From the NCBI RefSeq assembly GCF_002355515.1, contig NZ_AP014810.1, forward strand, positions 1-64,000: DNA of 64,000 nucleotides, given 5' to 3'. A model generated the notes under the pieces. That model made no database searches. It was given only the letters and a program-made list of their open reading frames with translations, and was not told where the DNA came from. Position 1 is the stretch's first letter. Every line of letters starts with the position of its first letter. The position numbers were made by a program, and so were the translations under genes. The DNA is from Methylorubrum populi (GTDB lineage Bacteria > Pseudomonadota > Alphaproteobacteria > Rhizobiales > Beijerinckiaceae). Shown here one piece after another: positions 43,009-50,716 of this stretch.

Positions 43009-44949
43009 TCAGCCCGCTCCTTCGAGCTGCGGAGTGGGGGACTTGCCGGAGTCCGCAAGGCGTTGCGGCCGGCTCGGCACCGAGCTCCTGGGAGGGGTGG
43101 CTGGCGAGGGCTCGCCGGCGTCGCGCACCGGCGGCTTTCCATTGAGCAAGTCGCGGATTTCGTCGCCCGAGAGCGTCTCGTACTCAAGGAGGCCGCGGGC
43201 GAGCGTCTCCAGGTCCTCGCGCCGCTCGGTGAGGATCTGGCGGGCGTCGTTGAGGCCGGTCTCGACGAGCCGACGGACCTCCTTGTCGATGGTCTGGGCC
43301 GTGGCTTCAGAGAGGCTTTGCTGGCGTCCCATGGACATGCCGAGGAACACCTCGCCTTGGTTCTCGGCGTAAGCCACCGGGCCGAGCTCATCCGAGAAGC
43401 CCCAGCGCGTCACCATCATGCGGGCGAGATTGGTCGCCTGCTCGATGTCGCTCTGCGCGCCCGACGTCACCTTCTCCTTGCCGAAGATTATCTCCTCCGC
43501 GATGCGCCCGCCCATCATGATGGCCAAGCGCGAGGTCATCTGCTCGAAGCTCATCGAGAGCTTGTCGCGCTCAGGGAGCTGCATGACCATGCCGAGCGCC
43601 CGACCGCGGGGGATGATGGTCGCCTTGTGGACGGGATCGGTGGCGGGAACGTTCAGCGCGACGATGGCGTGGCCGGCCTCGTGATAGGCGGTGAGCCGCT
43701 TCTCGTCGTCGGTCATCGCCATGGAGCGGCGCTCGGCGCCCATCATCACCTTGTCCTTGGCGTCCTCGAAGTCTCGCATCATGACGATACGCTTCGACCG
43801 GCGTGCAGCGAGCAGGGCCGCCTCGTTGACGATGTTGGCCAAGTCGGCTCCGGAGAAGCCCGGAGTGCCCCGAGCCAAGGTCCGCAAATCGACGTCGGGT
43901 CCGAGCGGCACCTTCTTGGTGTGAACTCGAAGAATGGCCTCGCGGCCGACCACGTCCGGGTTCGGGACGACGATCTGGCGGTCGAAGCGGCCGGGGCGCA
44001 AGAGCGCCGGGTCGAGCACGTCGGGGCGGTTCGTCGCCGCGATGATGATGATGCCCTCGTTGGCCTCGAAGCCGTCCATCTCGACGAGGAGCTGGTTCAG
44101 CGTCTGCTCCCGCTCGTCGTTGCCGCCCCCGAGGCCCGCGCCGCGGTGGCGGCCCACCGCGTCGATCTCGTCGATGAAGATGATGCAGGGCGCGTTCTTC
44201 TTGGCCTGGTCGAACATGTCGCGCACGCGGCTCGCGCCGACGCCGACGAACATCTCCACGAAGTCCGAGCCCGAGATGGTGAAGAACGGCACTGCGGCTT
44301 CACCAGCGACCGCTTTCGCCGTCAGCGTTTTGCCCGTGCCGGGCGGGCCGACGAGCAGCACGCCGCGGGGAATGCGGCCGCCGAGGCGCTGGAATTTCTG
44401 CGGGTCGCGGAGGAACTCAACGATCTCCTGCAGATCCTCCTTCGCCTCGTCGATGCCGGCGACATCGGCGAAGGTCACGGTCGCGTTCTCCGGCGCGATG
44501 AGACGAGCCTTCGACTTGCCGAACGAGAGCGGACCACCTGACCCCGTCAGGCCGCTCATGGCGCGGCGGCTCATCCAGACCCACACGCCGATGAGCAGCG
44601 CGATCGGCAGGATCGACCAGAATAGGCTCGCCAGCAGCGAGGGTTGAGGCGGTGGGACAGCCGTGACCTCGACGCTGCGGGCCTGCATCGTCGTGACCAC
44701 ATCCGAACCGTCAGGCACGAAGGTGGTGACCTTCGTGCCGTCCGTGCGGAGGGCCTCGATGGTCTGACCCTGGATGCGGGCCGAGCGGACCTCACCTCGC
44801 TCCACCGCGCCCACGAACGCGGAGTAGGGCAAAGCCTCCGGCCGGCCGGCGCCCTCGCGCGGAACGAACTGGCCGAAGAGCACCGACACGAAGAACGTGA
44901 ACAGGGCGAGCGTGAGCCAGCGGCGCTGATCGAAGGGTTTCTGCTCCAT
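43009..44949 (-). CDS. ftsH: FtsH-type membrane AAA+ zinc metalloprotease
   Basis: 646 residues. It has two N-terminal membrane segments flanking a periplasmic domain, then the AAA domain with Walker [15 protein letters not shown], Walker [16 protein letters not shown] and [20 protein letters not shown]. The protease zinc motif is [10 protein letters not shown]. All essential motifs are present. FtsH degrades damaged membrane proteins and some regulators. A plasmid-borne extra copy resembles the FtsH found on stress-resistance islands. It is preceded by structured leader B and followed by a membrane protein and the LOV kinase. Confidence 0.95.
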   Translation of the reverse strand: MEQKPFDQRRWLTLALFTFFVSVLFGQFVPREGAGRPEALPYSAFVGAVERGEVRSARIQGQTIEALRTDGTKVTTFVPDGSDVVTTMQARSVEVTAVPPPQPSLLASLFWSILPIALLIGVWVWMSRRAMSGLTGSGGPLSFGKSKARLIAPENATVTFADVAGIDEAKEDLQEIVEFLRDPQKFQRLGGRIPRGVLLVGPPGTGKTLTAKAVAGEAAVPFFTISGSDFVEMFVGVGASRVRDMFDQAKKNAPCIIFIDEIDAVGRHRGAGLGGGNDEREQTLNQLLVEMDGFEANEGIIIIAATNRPDVLDPALLRPGRFDRQIVVPNPDVVGREAILRVHTKKVPLGPDVDLRTLARGTPGFSGADLANIVNEAALLAARRSKRIVMMRDFEDAKDKVMMGAERRSMAMTDDEKRLTAYHEAGHAIVALNVPATDPVHKATIIPRGRALGMVMQLPERDKLSMSFEQMTSRLAIMMGGRIAEEIIFGKEKVTSGAQSDIEQATNLARMMVTRWGFSDELGPVAYAENQGEVFLGMSMGRQQSLSEATAQTIDKEVRRLVETGLNDARQILTERREDLETLARGLLEYETLSGDEIRDLLNGKPPVRDAGEPSPATPPRSSVPSRPQRLADSGKSPTPQLEGAG

Positions 44950-44982
44950 GGCGATCGGTCTCCTATGACAAACGTCAGTGAG

Positions 44983-45028
44983 GAGTCCGACATCGCGAGG
45001 AGAGACCTCGCCAGAGGGGCCCGGACTC
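44983..45028 (-). ncRNA. structured leader element, copy B
   Basis: On the minus strand the outer stem GAGTCCG/CGGACTC encloses GGCCCCTCTGG and CGATGT with inner hairpin CGAGG-TCTCT-CCTCG. It lies 33 bases before the ftsH start at 44949. CTTGAA about 50 bases upstream could be a heat-shock-type -35 box. Confidence 0.75.
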
Positions 45029-45100
45029 GGGCTTAGGCTTCAGATGCGAACGCGAACGGCCAAGTTCAAGAGATATGGTCGCCCCGAACGTCGCCGGTTC

Positions 45101-46096
45101 TCAGGTCGGCCAGATCGCCCAGACATAAAGACCGTAGCCCAAAACGAGCGCCGCCCCCTCTCGACGGCCGATGCGCAGCCCGGTCCAGGCGAAGGCGAGG
45201 AGCAGGCCTGAGACGGCGAGCATGACCAGATTGTCGAACCGGGCGATCTCCGGAGGCACGGCCGTCGGCGCGATGAGCGCGGTGAGGCCGCCGATGCCGA
45301 GGATGTTGTAGATGTTGGACCCGAGAACGTTGCCCAGCGCCACGTCGGACTGACGGCGGATCGCGGCCACGACTGAGGTGACGAACTCAGGCATCGAGGT
45401 ACCGACGGCGACGATGGTGAGGCCGATCACCGTCTCCGAGATGCCGAAACGCTGTGCGAGGGCGATCGCGCCCTCGACGAGGTAGCCGCCGCCCAGGACG
45501 ACCAGGGCAAGGCCGCCGAGCGCGAAGGCGAGCGACAGCGCGACGCCAGCGAGCCCCGCCTTCGGAGCCGAGGCGCCCGCCTGATGAACGCCGGCGTGCA
45601 CGGCCTCGAACGCCTCGGCCTTCTCGAACGCCGCCGTGTGCCCATCGCCGCCGACCCGCTCCTGCCGCCAAGCGTAGACGATATAGGCGACGAGGCCGGC
45701 GACGAAGAGAGCGCCGACCCAGCGCTCGAGAGCGAGGGTCCAGCCGACCAAGGCGAGAAGCGCGGCGGTGGCGACCACCAACACGCCGTCGCGCTTGAGC
45801 GCGCCCGAGGGGACCGCGATGGGCGAGATGAGGGCGGCAAGCCCGAGGATCAGCAAGATGTTGGCGATGTTGGAGCCGACGATGTTGCCGACCGCAATGC
45901 CGGACGAGCCAATCAGCGCCGCCTGCACGCTCGTCACGAGTTCCGGCGTCGAGGTGCCGAAGCCGACGAGGGTCAGGCCGATGAGGAGCGGCGAGACGCC
46001 CATGCGCTCGGCGAGCTGCACGGCGCCGCGCACGAGGAACTCGCCGCCGAGGACGAGGAGCGCGAGGCCGCCGAGGATCGAGAGTGCGACGTCCAT
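45101..46096 (-). CDS. CaCA-family sodium/calcium antiporter
   Basis: 331 residues in two inverted halves. The alpha repeats are GFGTSTPELVTSV with GNIVGSNIANILLILG, and AVGTSMPEFVTSV with GNVLGSNIYNILGIGG, carrying the ion-binding Glu residues. Ten or eleven membrane segments are visible. The family (YrbG-like) exchanges Ca2+ for Na+ or H+. It starts two bases after the nhaA stop, so it is coupled to nhaA. Confidence 0.9.
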   Translation of the reverse strand: MDVALSILGGLALLVLGGEFLVRGAVQLAERMGVSPLLIGLTLVGFGTSTPELVTSVQAALIGSSGIAVGNIVGSNIANILLILGLAALISPIAVPSGALKRDGVLVVATAALLALVGWTLALERWVGALFVAGLVAYIVYAWRQERVGGDGHTAAFEKAEAFEAVHAGVHQAGASAPKAGLAGVALSLAFALGGLALVVLGGGYLVEGAIALAQRFGISETVIGLTIVAVGTSMPEFVTSVVAAIRRQSDVALGNVLGSNIYNILGIGGLTALIAPTAVPPEIARFDNLVMLAVSGLLLAFAWTGLRIGRREGAALVLGYGLYVWAIWPT

Positions 46097-46098
46097 GG

Positions 46099-47301
46099 CT
46101 ACGCTCCTGGTAGGGCAGAGACCGGGCGCGCCGGCGCGCCGAGCGCCGCGGCCCTGGTAGCGAAGAGCAGGATAGCGACGCCGGCCAGCGCTGAGACGGT
46201 CGATCCCGCCAGCACGCCCAGCCGCACCTGGTTCATCAGCGAGCCGTCGGTGAAGGCGAGCGCCCCGATGAAGAGGCTCATCGTGAAGCCGATGCCGGCG
46301 ATGCAGGCGATACCTGCGACCTGGGCCCAGGATGCGCCCGCGGGCAGGTGGGCGAGGCCGGCCCGGACCACGACGAAGACGCAGAGCAGAATGCCCATGG
46401 GCTTGCCGAGGGCGAGGCCGAGCGCGATGCCGGCGGTCACGGGATGAGCGATTTCGTCAAAGCCGAGGCCGACGAGCGGCACCCCGGCGTTCGCCAGCGC
46501 GAACACAGGCATGATGACGAACAGGACGGGGAACTTCAGGGCATGGACGAGGTCGTGCAAGGGATGCGCCCTCGCGCCCGTGCCGTGCAGCGGCACGAAG
46601 AGGGCCGTGACCACGCCGGCCAGCGTCGGGTTCACGCCCGACTTCAGCACGCAGAACCACAGCACGGCGCCGACAAGGAGATAGGGCGCGAGCCGCGTCA
46701 CGCCGGCCGCGTTGAAAACGGCGAGCGCCAGCACCGCTCCCGCCGCCCACGCGAGCGCCACGAGACTGATCTCGGCGGTGTAGAAGGCGGCGATGACGAG
46801 GATGGCGCCGAGATCGTCGATGACGGCGACCGCGAGCAGGAACGCCTTGAGGGCGGTCGGCACCCGCTTGCCCAGCAGGCCGACGACCCCGACCGCAAAG
46901 GCGATGTCGGTCGCGGCCGGGATCGCCCAGCCGTTCGCGAAGACGGGATCGCCGCCGGCGAGGGCGAGATAGACGAGCGCGGGCGCCGCCATGCCGCCGA
47001 CGGCGGCGGCGAAGGGCAGGGCGGCGCGGCTGGCGTCCGAGAGCGTGCCCTCCTTGAACTCGGCCTTGATCTCCAGGCCGATGAACAGGAAGAACACCGC
47101 CATCAGCGCGTTCTTGATCCAGTCTTTCAGCGGGTCGGCGAGTTCGTAGGCGCCGACGCCGATCCGGATCGGCGTCGCGAGAACCTCGCCGTAGAGGTCA
47201 GACAGCGCCGAGTTGGCAAGGATGAGAGCGACGACCGCCGCCCCGAGCAGGACGAAGCTCGCCCGGATTTCAGTCGAAGAGTTCGAGGGAGAAGAGGCCA
47301 C
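46099..47301 (-). CDS. nhaA: Na+/H+ antiporter NhaA
   Basis: 400 residues with about twelve membrane segments. The key ion-binding pair is in AVIDDLGAILVIA (two adjacent Asp). Further NhaA motifs are LFIGLEIKAEF near residue 75 and AIPAATDIAFAVGV with its conserved TD. It exchanges internal Na+ for external H+ under alkaline or salt stress. First gene of a two-gene unit with the CaCA antiporter. It has no copy of the structured leader, but a hairpin terminator of the preceding unit lies just upstream. Confidence 0.93.
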   Translation of the reverse strand: MASSPSNSSTEIRASFVLLGAAVVALILANSALSDLYGEVLATPIRIGVGAYELADPLKDWIKNALMAVFFLFIGLEIKAEFKEGTLSDASRAALPFAAAVGGMAAPALVYLALAGGDPVFANGWAIPAATDIAFAVGVVGLLGKRVPTALKAFLLAVAVIDDLGAILVIAAFYTAEISLVALAWAAGAVLALAVFNAAGVTRLAPYLLVGAVLWFCVLKSGVNPTLAGVVTALFVPLHGTGARAHPLHDLVHALKFPVLFVIMPVFALANAGVPLVGLGFDEIAHPVTAGIALGLALGKPMGILLCVFVVVRAGLAHLPAGASWAQVAGIACIAGIGFTMSLFIGALAFTDGSLMNQVRLGVLAGSTVSALAGVAILLFATRAAALGAPARPVSALPGA

Positions 47302-47335
47302 GGGGTTTCGCCGAGAGGAGAAGGTTGGGAGTTCA

Positions 47336-47372
47336 ACCGGTGCAGGGGGGTGTGCTTCGCCCCTGCACCGGT
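47336..47372 (-). terminator. hairpin between nhaA and the DUF4112 unit
   Basis: ACCGGTGCAGGGG and CCCCTGCACCGGT are 13-base complementary arms. The hairpin lies 85 bases after the stop of the leftward gene at 47458 and before nhaA. No T-run follows, so it is only a probable terminator. Confidence 0.5.
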
Positions 47373-47457
47373 CGTCAGCGGTGTCACGACCGATGCAGGC
47401 CGTAGGAATGAGCGCCTCTCAACGAGAGAACCAGCTTAGCAGTTCGTATGGTCATCG

Positions 47458-47832
47458 TTATCTTCTTTTGAGAAAACGATGCATGAGGCGTCGCGAGCGC
47501 CAAATCGAGTCGGTTGCAGAGCCCGGCGGAAGCGCCCACCTTGGCGATCTGGAGACCCGGCTTGATCGCCCGGCGAGGCGCAGAACGGCGGGGACGACCA
47601 GGATAAGCGCACAGCCGATCAGCCATATGACGATCACGCCGGCGAGGCCCAGGCTCGTGAGCAGGCCAGCGAGCCAGGACAGCCAAACCACCGTCTCGGG
47701 GTGGCCCGTCACGAGGTCCGCGTTCGCGGCAAGCCCATCTCCAAGCCAGCCAAGGAGCGCATAGGTCCCCCAGGCGAGAAACGACCACAGCACCGCCGCT
47801 ACGAGAGCAAGGATCCACATAAGGCGCCTCAT
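47458..47832 (-). CDS. hypothetical membrane protein coupled to DUF4112 gene
   Basis: 124 residues with two clear membrane segments (LMWILALVAAVLWSFLAWGTY and LAGVIVIWLIGCALILVVPAV) and a basic C-terminus. Its ATG overlaps the stop of the DUF4112 gene (ATGA), so they form one operon under structured leader C. No family recognised. Confidence 0.65.
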   Translation of the reverse strand: MRRLMWILALVAAVLWSFLAWGTYALLGWLGDGLAANADLVTGHPETVVWLSWLAGLLTSLGLAGVIVIWLIGCALILVVPAVLRLAGRSSRVSRSPRWALPPGSATDSIWRSRRLMHRFLKRR

Positions 47833-48293
47833 CGCACGCCCTCCATGATGGGCGCCGGCGCGGCGTCAGTCCTTAGGACCCACCCATGCGGGCGCGGTTC
47901 AGCGGCCCCGACTCCGTCGAGGTGCTCGCGCAGCAGCGCCATGTTGCGCTGGTTGGAGCGGTAGAACACGTCGCCGAACCAGCCCACGACAGGGATGGCG
48001 CTGATGACGAGGTCGACGCCGACGTGGCCTGCCATGCGCAGAAGCGTCTTGAACGGAACCCCAAGGCGGCGCGCTTCCCAGATCAGGTAGGCGGACAGCC
48101 CCTTCGAGGTGAGCGTGCCGACGCCCGGGATCAGGTTGAGCAGGGCGTCCGCGCCCACGCGCACGTTGGTTCCCGGCACGCGCACCGCGCTGTCGAGGAG
48201 CCGCGCCAGCGCGTCGAGGCGTTCGCGCGCGTCTTGCACGTGGTCGGACGGCGCCGCCCAAGTAAAATCATGATGAGTGTAAGCGGAGTGCAT
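47829..48293 (-). CDS. DUF4112 membrane protein
   Basis: 154 residues. LDALARLLDSAVRVPGTNVR, GADALLNLIPGVGTLTSKGL and AIPVVGWFGDVFYRSNQRNM are the DUF4112 signature, with two amphipathic or membrane segments. Function unknown. It heads a two-gene leftward unit preceded by structured leader C. Confidence 0.85.
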   Translation of the reverse strand: MHSAYTHHDFTWAAPSDHVQDARERLDALARLLDSAVRVPGTNVRVGADALLNLIPGVGTLTSKGLSAYLIWEARRLGVPFKTLLRMAGHVGVDLVISAIPVVGWFGDVFYRSNQRNMALLREHLDGVGAAEPRPHGWVLRTDAAPAPIMEGVR

Positions 48294-48342
48294 TGACGTC
48301 TCCCAAGATCGGAGCGCACGCTTAAGCGCTCGTCAGGTGAGA

Positions 48343-48390
48343 GAGTCCGACATCGTCGTCTTGTGCGGACGACCAGAGGGGCCCGGACCC
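48343..48390 (-). ncRNA. structured leader element, copy C
   Basis: On the minus strand the outer stem GGGTCCG/CGGACTC (with a G-T pair) encloses GGCCCCTCTGG and CGATGT. The inner hairpin TCGTC-CGCACAA-GACGA differs from every other copy but pairs perfectly. It lies 49 bases before the DUF4112 start and faces away from copy D. Confidence 0.75.
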
Positions 48391-48533
48391 CAATGACCCT
48401 CAAGTCGTGGCGAACCGTCAAGGTTTCAAGACCGGCGCGCCCGCGATCGACATCGCCTTCGCCAATGGACCTCATTCGCATTGCGTAACCTTGACAGCCT
48501 CGGGCGCCGATCCCCACCTTGCGTACAACCCGT

Positions 48534-48583
48534 GGTCCGGGCCCCTCTGGCGAGCGCTGCCGGCGCTCTCGCGATGTCGGACC
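48534..48583 (+). ncRNA. structured leader element, copy D
   Basis: The outer stem GGTCCG/CGGACC encloses GGCCCCTCTGG and CGATGT, with a longer inner hairpin starting CGAGCGC and ending GCGCTCTCG. It is divergent from copy C, 143 bases away. The next convincing start codon is 284 bases downstream, so the leader is unusually long. Confidence 0.72.
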
Positions 48584-48867
48584 GATCCTGACATCGCTTG
48601 CCGGCCTAGGACCTCCCGTTGATGACGGGTCCTTCCCTTGCTGACTGGCTCGAAGAGTCCGCTTTGGAGCGAGCTCCGCCCTCTCGCTCGTGCCCCGCGC
48701 CGCGCTCAGGCGCAGCACGACGGCTTCAAGCTTGGTTGCTCGGCCTCTGTGACGTCAGCCTCACCGAACGGCGCACCCCAGAGATCACCCAGCGCTCTTG
48801 CAATCGTCGGCGCTCGCGACCTGCGAGCCGGTCATTCTTCTTCAACTTACCGGAACCGGAGCACCAC
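48584..48867 (+). other. long untranslated leader before the first DUF1476-like gene
   Basis: A 284-base stretch after structured leader D. The frame of the following gene is open from ATG 48619, but that extension is Arg/Ser-rich, unlike the family, and lacks a ribosome site, so I treat it as untranslated. I see no other gene here. Confidence 0.45.
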
Positions 48868-49194
48868 ATGACTCACGCCAACGTCGACCGCCTGACCAGC
48901 CCCGAAGCGCTGCTGATCGAGCACGACACCCGCGACGGCATCATCGCCCGCCGCAACGTGCTCTTCGGGCTCTGGACCGCCGCGCGCCTCGGGCTCACCG
49001 GCCCCGATGCGGAGACCTACGCCTGGAGCGTGCATTTCGCCGATCTCGATGAGCCGGGACATGACGACGTGCTGGCCAAGGTCGCCGCCGACCTTGGCCA
49101 GCATGGCTGTGCCGTCTGCGAGCGGAGCCTGCGCCGGCAACTGCGCGAGATGGAGGCCAGGGCCGAGCTCCAGCTGGCCGCCGAGCCGCTGTGA
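48868..49194 (+). CDS. DUF1476 protein, F1F0-ATPase inhibitor zeta-like (copy 1)
   Basis: 108 residues. ARRNVLFGLWTAARLGLTG, then AETYAWSVHFADLDEPGHDD and VLAKVAADL match the conserved core of DUF1476, the alphaproteobacterial zeta subunit that blocks ATP hydrolysis by the F1 motor. GGAG lies about eight bases before ATG 48868. The N-terminal inhibitory segment (HDTRDGIIARRN) is recognisable. A second, diverged copy follows. Inhibiting ATP hydrolysis would save energy under stress; that role for these copies is inferred. Confidence 0.75.
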   Translation: MTHANVDRLTSPEALLIEHDTRDGIIARRNVLFGLWTAARLGLTGPDAETYAWSVHFADLDEPGHDDVLAKVAADLGQHGCAVCERSLRRQLREMEARAELQLAAEPL

Positions 49195-49226
49195 ACCAGC
49201 ATCAAAAACCCTCGGAGGAAACGACC

Positions 49227-49559
49227 ATGCAACTTCACCTGCACGAGCCGCAATCGATGCATGCCCCACCCGCTTCGTGGTGCCCTGACGAGGATACCCG
49301 CGATCATGTGCTCGCCCGCCGCAACGTGCTCGCGGCTCTGTGGGCCGGAGGGCTGATGGGGCTCTCGGGGGCGCCGCTCACGGCCTACGCCGTCGAGGTG
49401 CATCTGGCAGACTTCGAAGCTCCGGGCGACGCCGACGTCGTCGACAAGATCACGGCCGACCTCCACCGCGCCGGTCTGCCGGCCCGCCCCTCCGAGGTGC
49501 GCTCACGCCTCAATGCGTTCCACCGCGAAGCGCTGACGCAAACGCACGCGACCGACTGA
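49227..49559 (+). CDS. DUF1476 protein, F1F0-ATPase inhibitor zeta-like (copy 2)
   Basis: 110 residues from ATG 49227, with GGAGGAAAC directly upstream. The core DEDTRDHVLARRNVLAALWA, GLMGLSGAPLTAYAVEVHLA and DFEAPGDADVVDKITADLH parallels copy 1 (48868-49194), but the rest has diverged. The ATG lies 32 bases after the copy 1 stop, so the two are co-transcribed. Function as for copy 1. Confidence 0.72.
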   Translation: MQLHLHEPQSMHAPPASWCPDEDTRDHVLARRNVLAALWAGGLMGLSGAPLTAYAVEVHLADFEAPGDADVVDKITADLHRAGLPARPSEVRSRLNAFHREALTQTHATD

Positions 49560-49585
49560 CCCCACGAACCCTACAGGAGGTGATC

Positions 49586-49891
49586 TTGCCCGACCTCTTC
49601 GCCGCCCTCGTCGCCTTCTTCCTCATCGACCCACTCAAGGCCGAGATGGCCGACAAGCTCGCCGCCGCGCGAGCGCCTCAGGCCGTCGTCGCACAGGTGA
49701 GCGCCTGCGCCCGGTCCGCCGCACCGCAAATCGTGGAGCGGGCGACCGCCGATCCATGGTGGGCCATGGCGAACACGTTCAACGTGTGGGTCGGCTCCAA
49801 GGGGCCGGAGGCGTTGCTCGTCGAGATCGCGCCGGCCTGTGCGGGCGCTGTTGCCGCCGCGCAGCCGTTTCTCACCGGACGCCAGGCGTGA
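49586..49891 (+). CDS. hypothetical small protein between zeta-like gene and exoD
   Basis: 101 residues from a TTG start at 49586. The start is supported by an unusually complete Shine-Dalgarno sequence, AGGAGGTGATC, ending one base before it; a slightly later start would give normal spacing. The protein (PDLFAALVAFFLIDPLKAEM, VVAQVSACARSAAPQIVERA) is helical with a weak N-terminal hydrophobic segment. The stop overlaps the exoD ATG (TGATG). Function unknown. Confidence 0.6.
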   Translation: MPDLFAALVAFFLIDPLKAEMADKLAAARAPQAVVAQVSACARSAAPQIVERATADPWWAMANTFNVWVGSKGPEALLVEIAPACAGAVAAAQPFLTGRQA

Positions 49892-50553
49892 TGACGCTCA
49901 CGAACCCGGTGGTTCTAACGACCACCAAGAGAACACCGATACGAGGACGCGGCGCCATCACGCGCCGCGTGATGGCGGTGGCCGGGTTGCTGCGCCAAGA
50001 GCGTGTCACGGTGGGCGAGCTGTTCGATCGGCTCGGGCCTGAGGGCCTCGGGCTTGCCCTCCTGCTTCTGACGTTGCCGACCCTCATCCCCGTTCCCGGC
50101 CCGATCGGGATCACCTTCGGAGCGCTGATCGCGCTCGTCGCGATCCAGGTTATGATCGGCGCAGGGGCGCTCTGGCTGCCCCAGGTTCTACGCTCACGCA
50201 CGTTGCCCTCTGCGATCCTGCGCGGCGTTATCGCGCGCGCCCTACCATGGTTGGCTCGCGCGGAGCACTGGCTGCACGAACGCCGGCTCGCCAGCCTCAC
50301 CGGCCGACGCGCCCGCGCCGTCGTGGCCTTGCTGCTCCTGCCGCTCGCGGTAGCGATCATCCTGCCGATCCCATTCGGCAACGTCGGACCGGCCCTTGCC
50401 CTGATCGCGTTCAGCTTAGGGTTCATGGCCCGAGACGGCGCGGCGATCCTGCTGGCCGTCATCCTGGGCCTTGCAGCCCTCGCCTGGACGGGCTTCCTGT
50501 TCATGGCGGGTGCTGCCCTGCTGGAGTGGGGAGCGGCCTTGGTCGGCTGGTAG
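49891..50553 (+). CDS. exoD: ExoD-family exopolysaccharide synthesis protein
   Basis: 220 residues. The ExoD pattern is clear: VTVGELFDRLGPEGLGLALL, LLTLPTLIPVPGPIGITFG and a mirrored LLLPLAVAIILPIPFGNVGPALALI, with about four to five membrane segments. In rhizobia ExoD affects exopolysaccharide production and alkaline tolerance. It is coupled to the gene before it by a TGATG overlap and ends the unit under leader D. Confidence 0.85.
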   Translation: MTLTNPVVLTTTKRTPIRGRGAITRRVMAVAGLLRQERVTVGELFDRLGPEGLGLALLLLTLPTLIPVPGPIGITFGALIALVAIQVMIGAGALWLPQVLRSRTLPSAILRGVIARALPWLARAEHWLHERRLASLTGRRARAVVALLLLPLAVAIILPIPFGNVGPALALIAFSLGFMARDGAAILLAVILGLAALAWTGFLFMAGAALLEWGAALVGW

Positions 50554-50617
50554 ACCGATGCCCTGCCGCACAGGGTTAAGCCTTGCGCCCAAGCTTGGCA
50601 CGACACATCTCAACCCT

Positions 50618-50662
50618 GGTCCGGGCCCCTCTGGCGAGGCATGTCCCTCGCGATGTCGGATC
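50618..50662 (+). ncRNA. structured leader element, copy E
   Basis: The outer stem GGTCCG/CGGATC (one G-T pair) encloses GGCCCCTCTGG and CGATGT with inner hairpin CGAGG-CATGTC-CCTCG. It ends 54 bases before the cydA start at 50717. Confidence 0.75.
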
Positions 50663-50716
50663 TTCATCTGGTGCCGTCCTCCGTGAAGCGGCGCGCCACC
50701 TGAAGGAGCGAAGGCC

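Noticed and set aside
42490..44541. 683-codon + strand frame opposite ftsH
   Set aside because: Antisense shadow; the FtsH AAA and protease motifs are on the minus strand.
48619..48867. Start of the first DUF1476-like gene at 48619 (191 aa)
   Set aside because: The added 83 residues are Arg/Ser-rich and unlike the family, and 48868 has a GGAG site and the right length.
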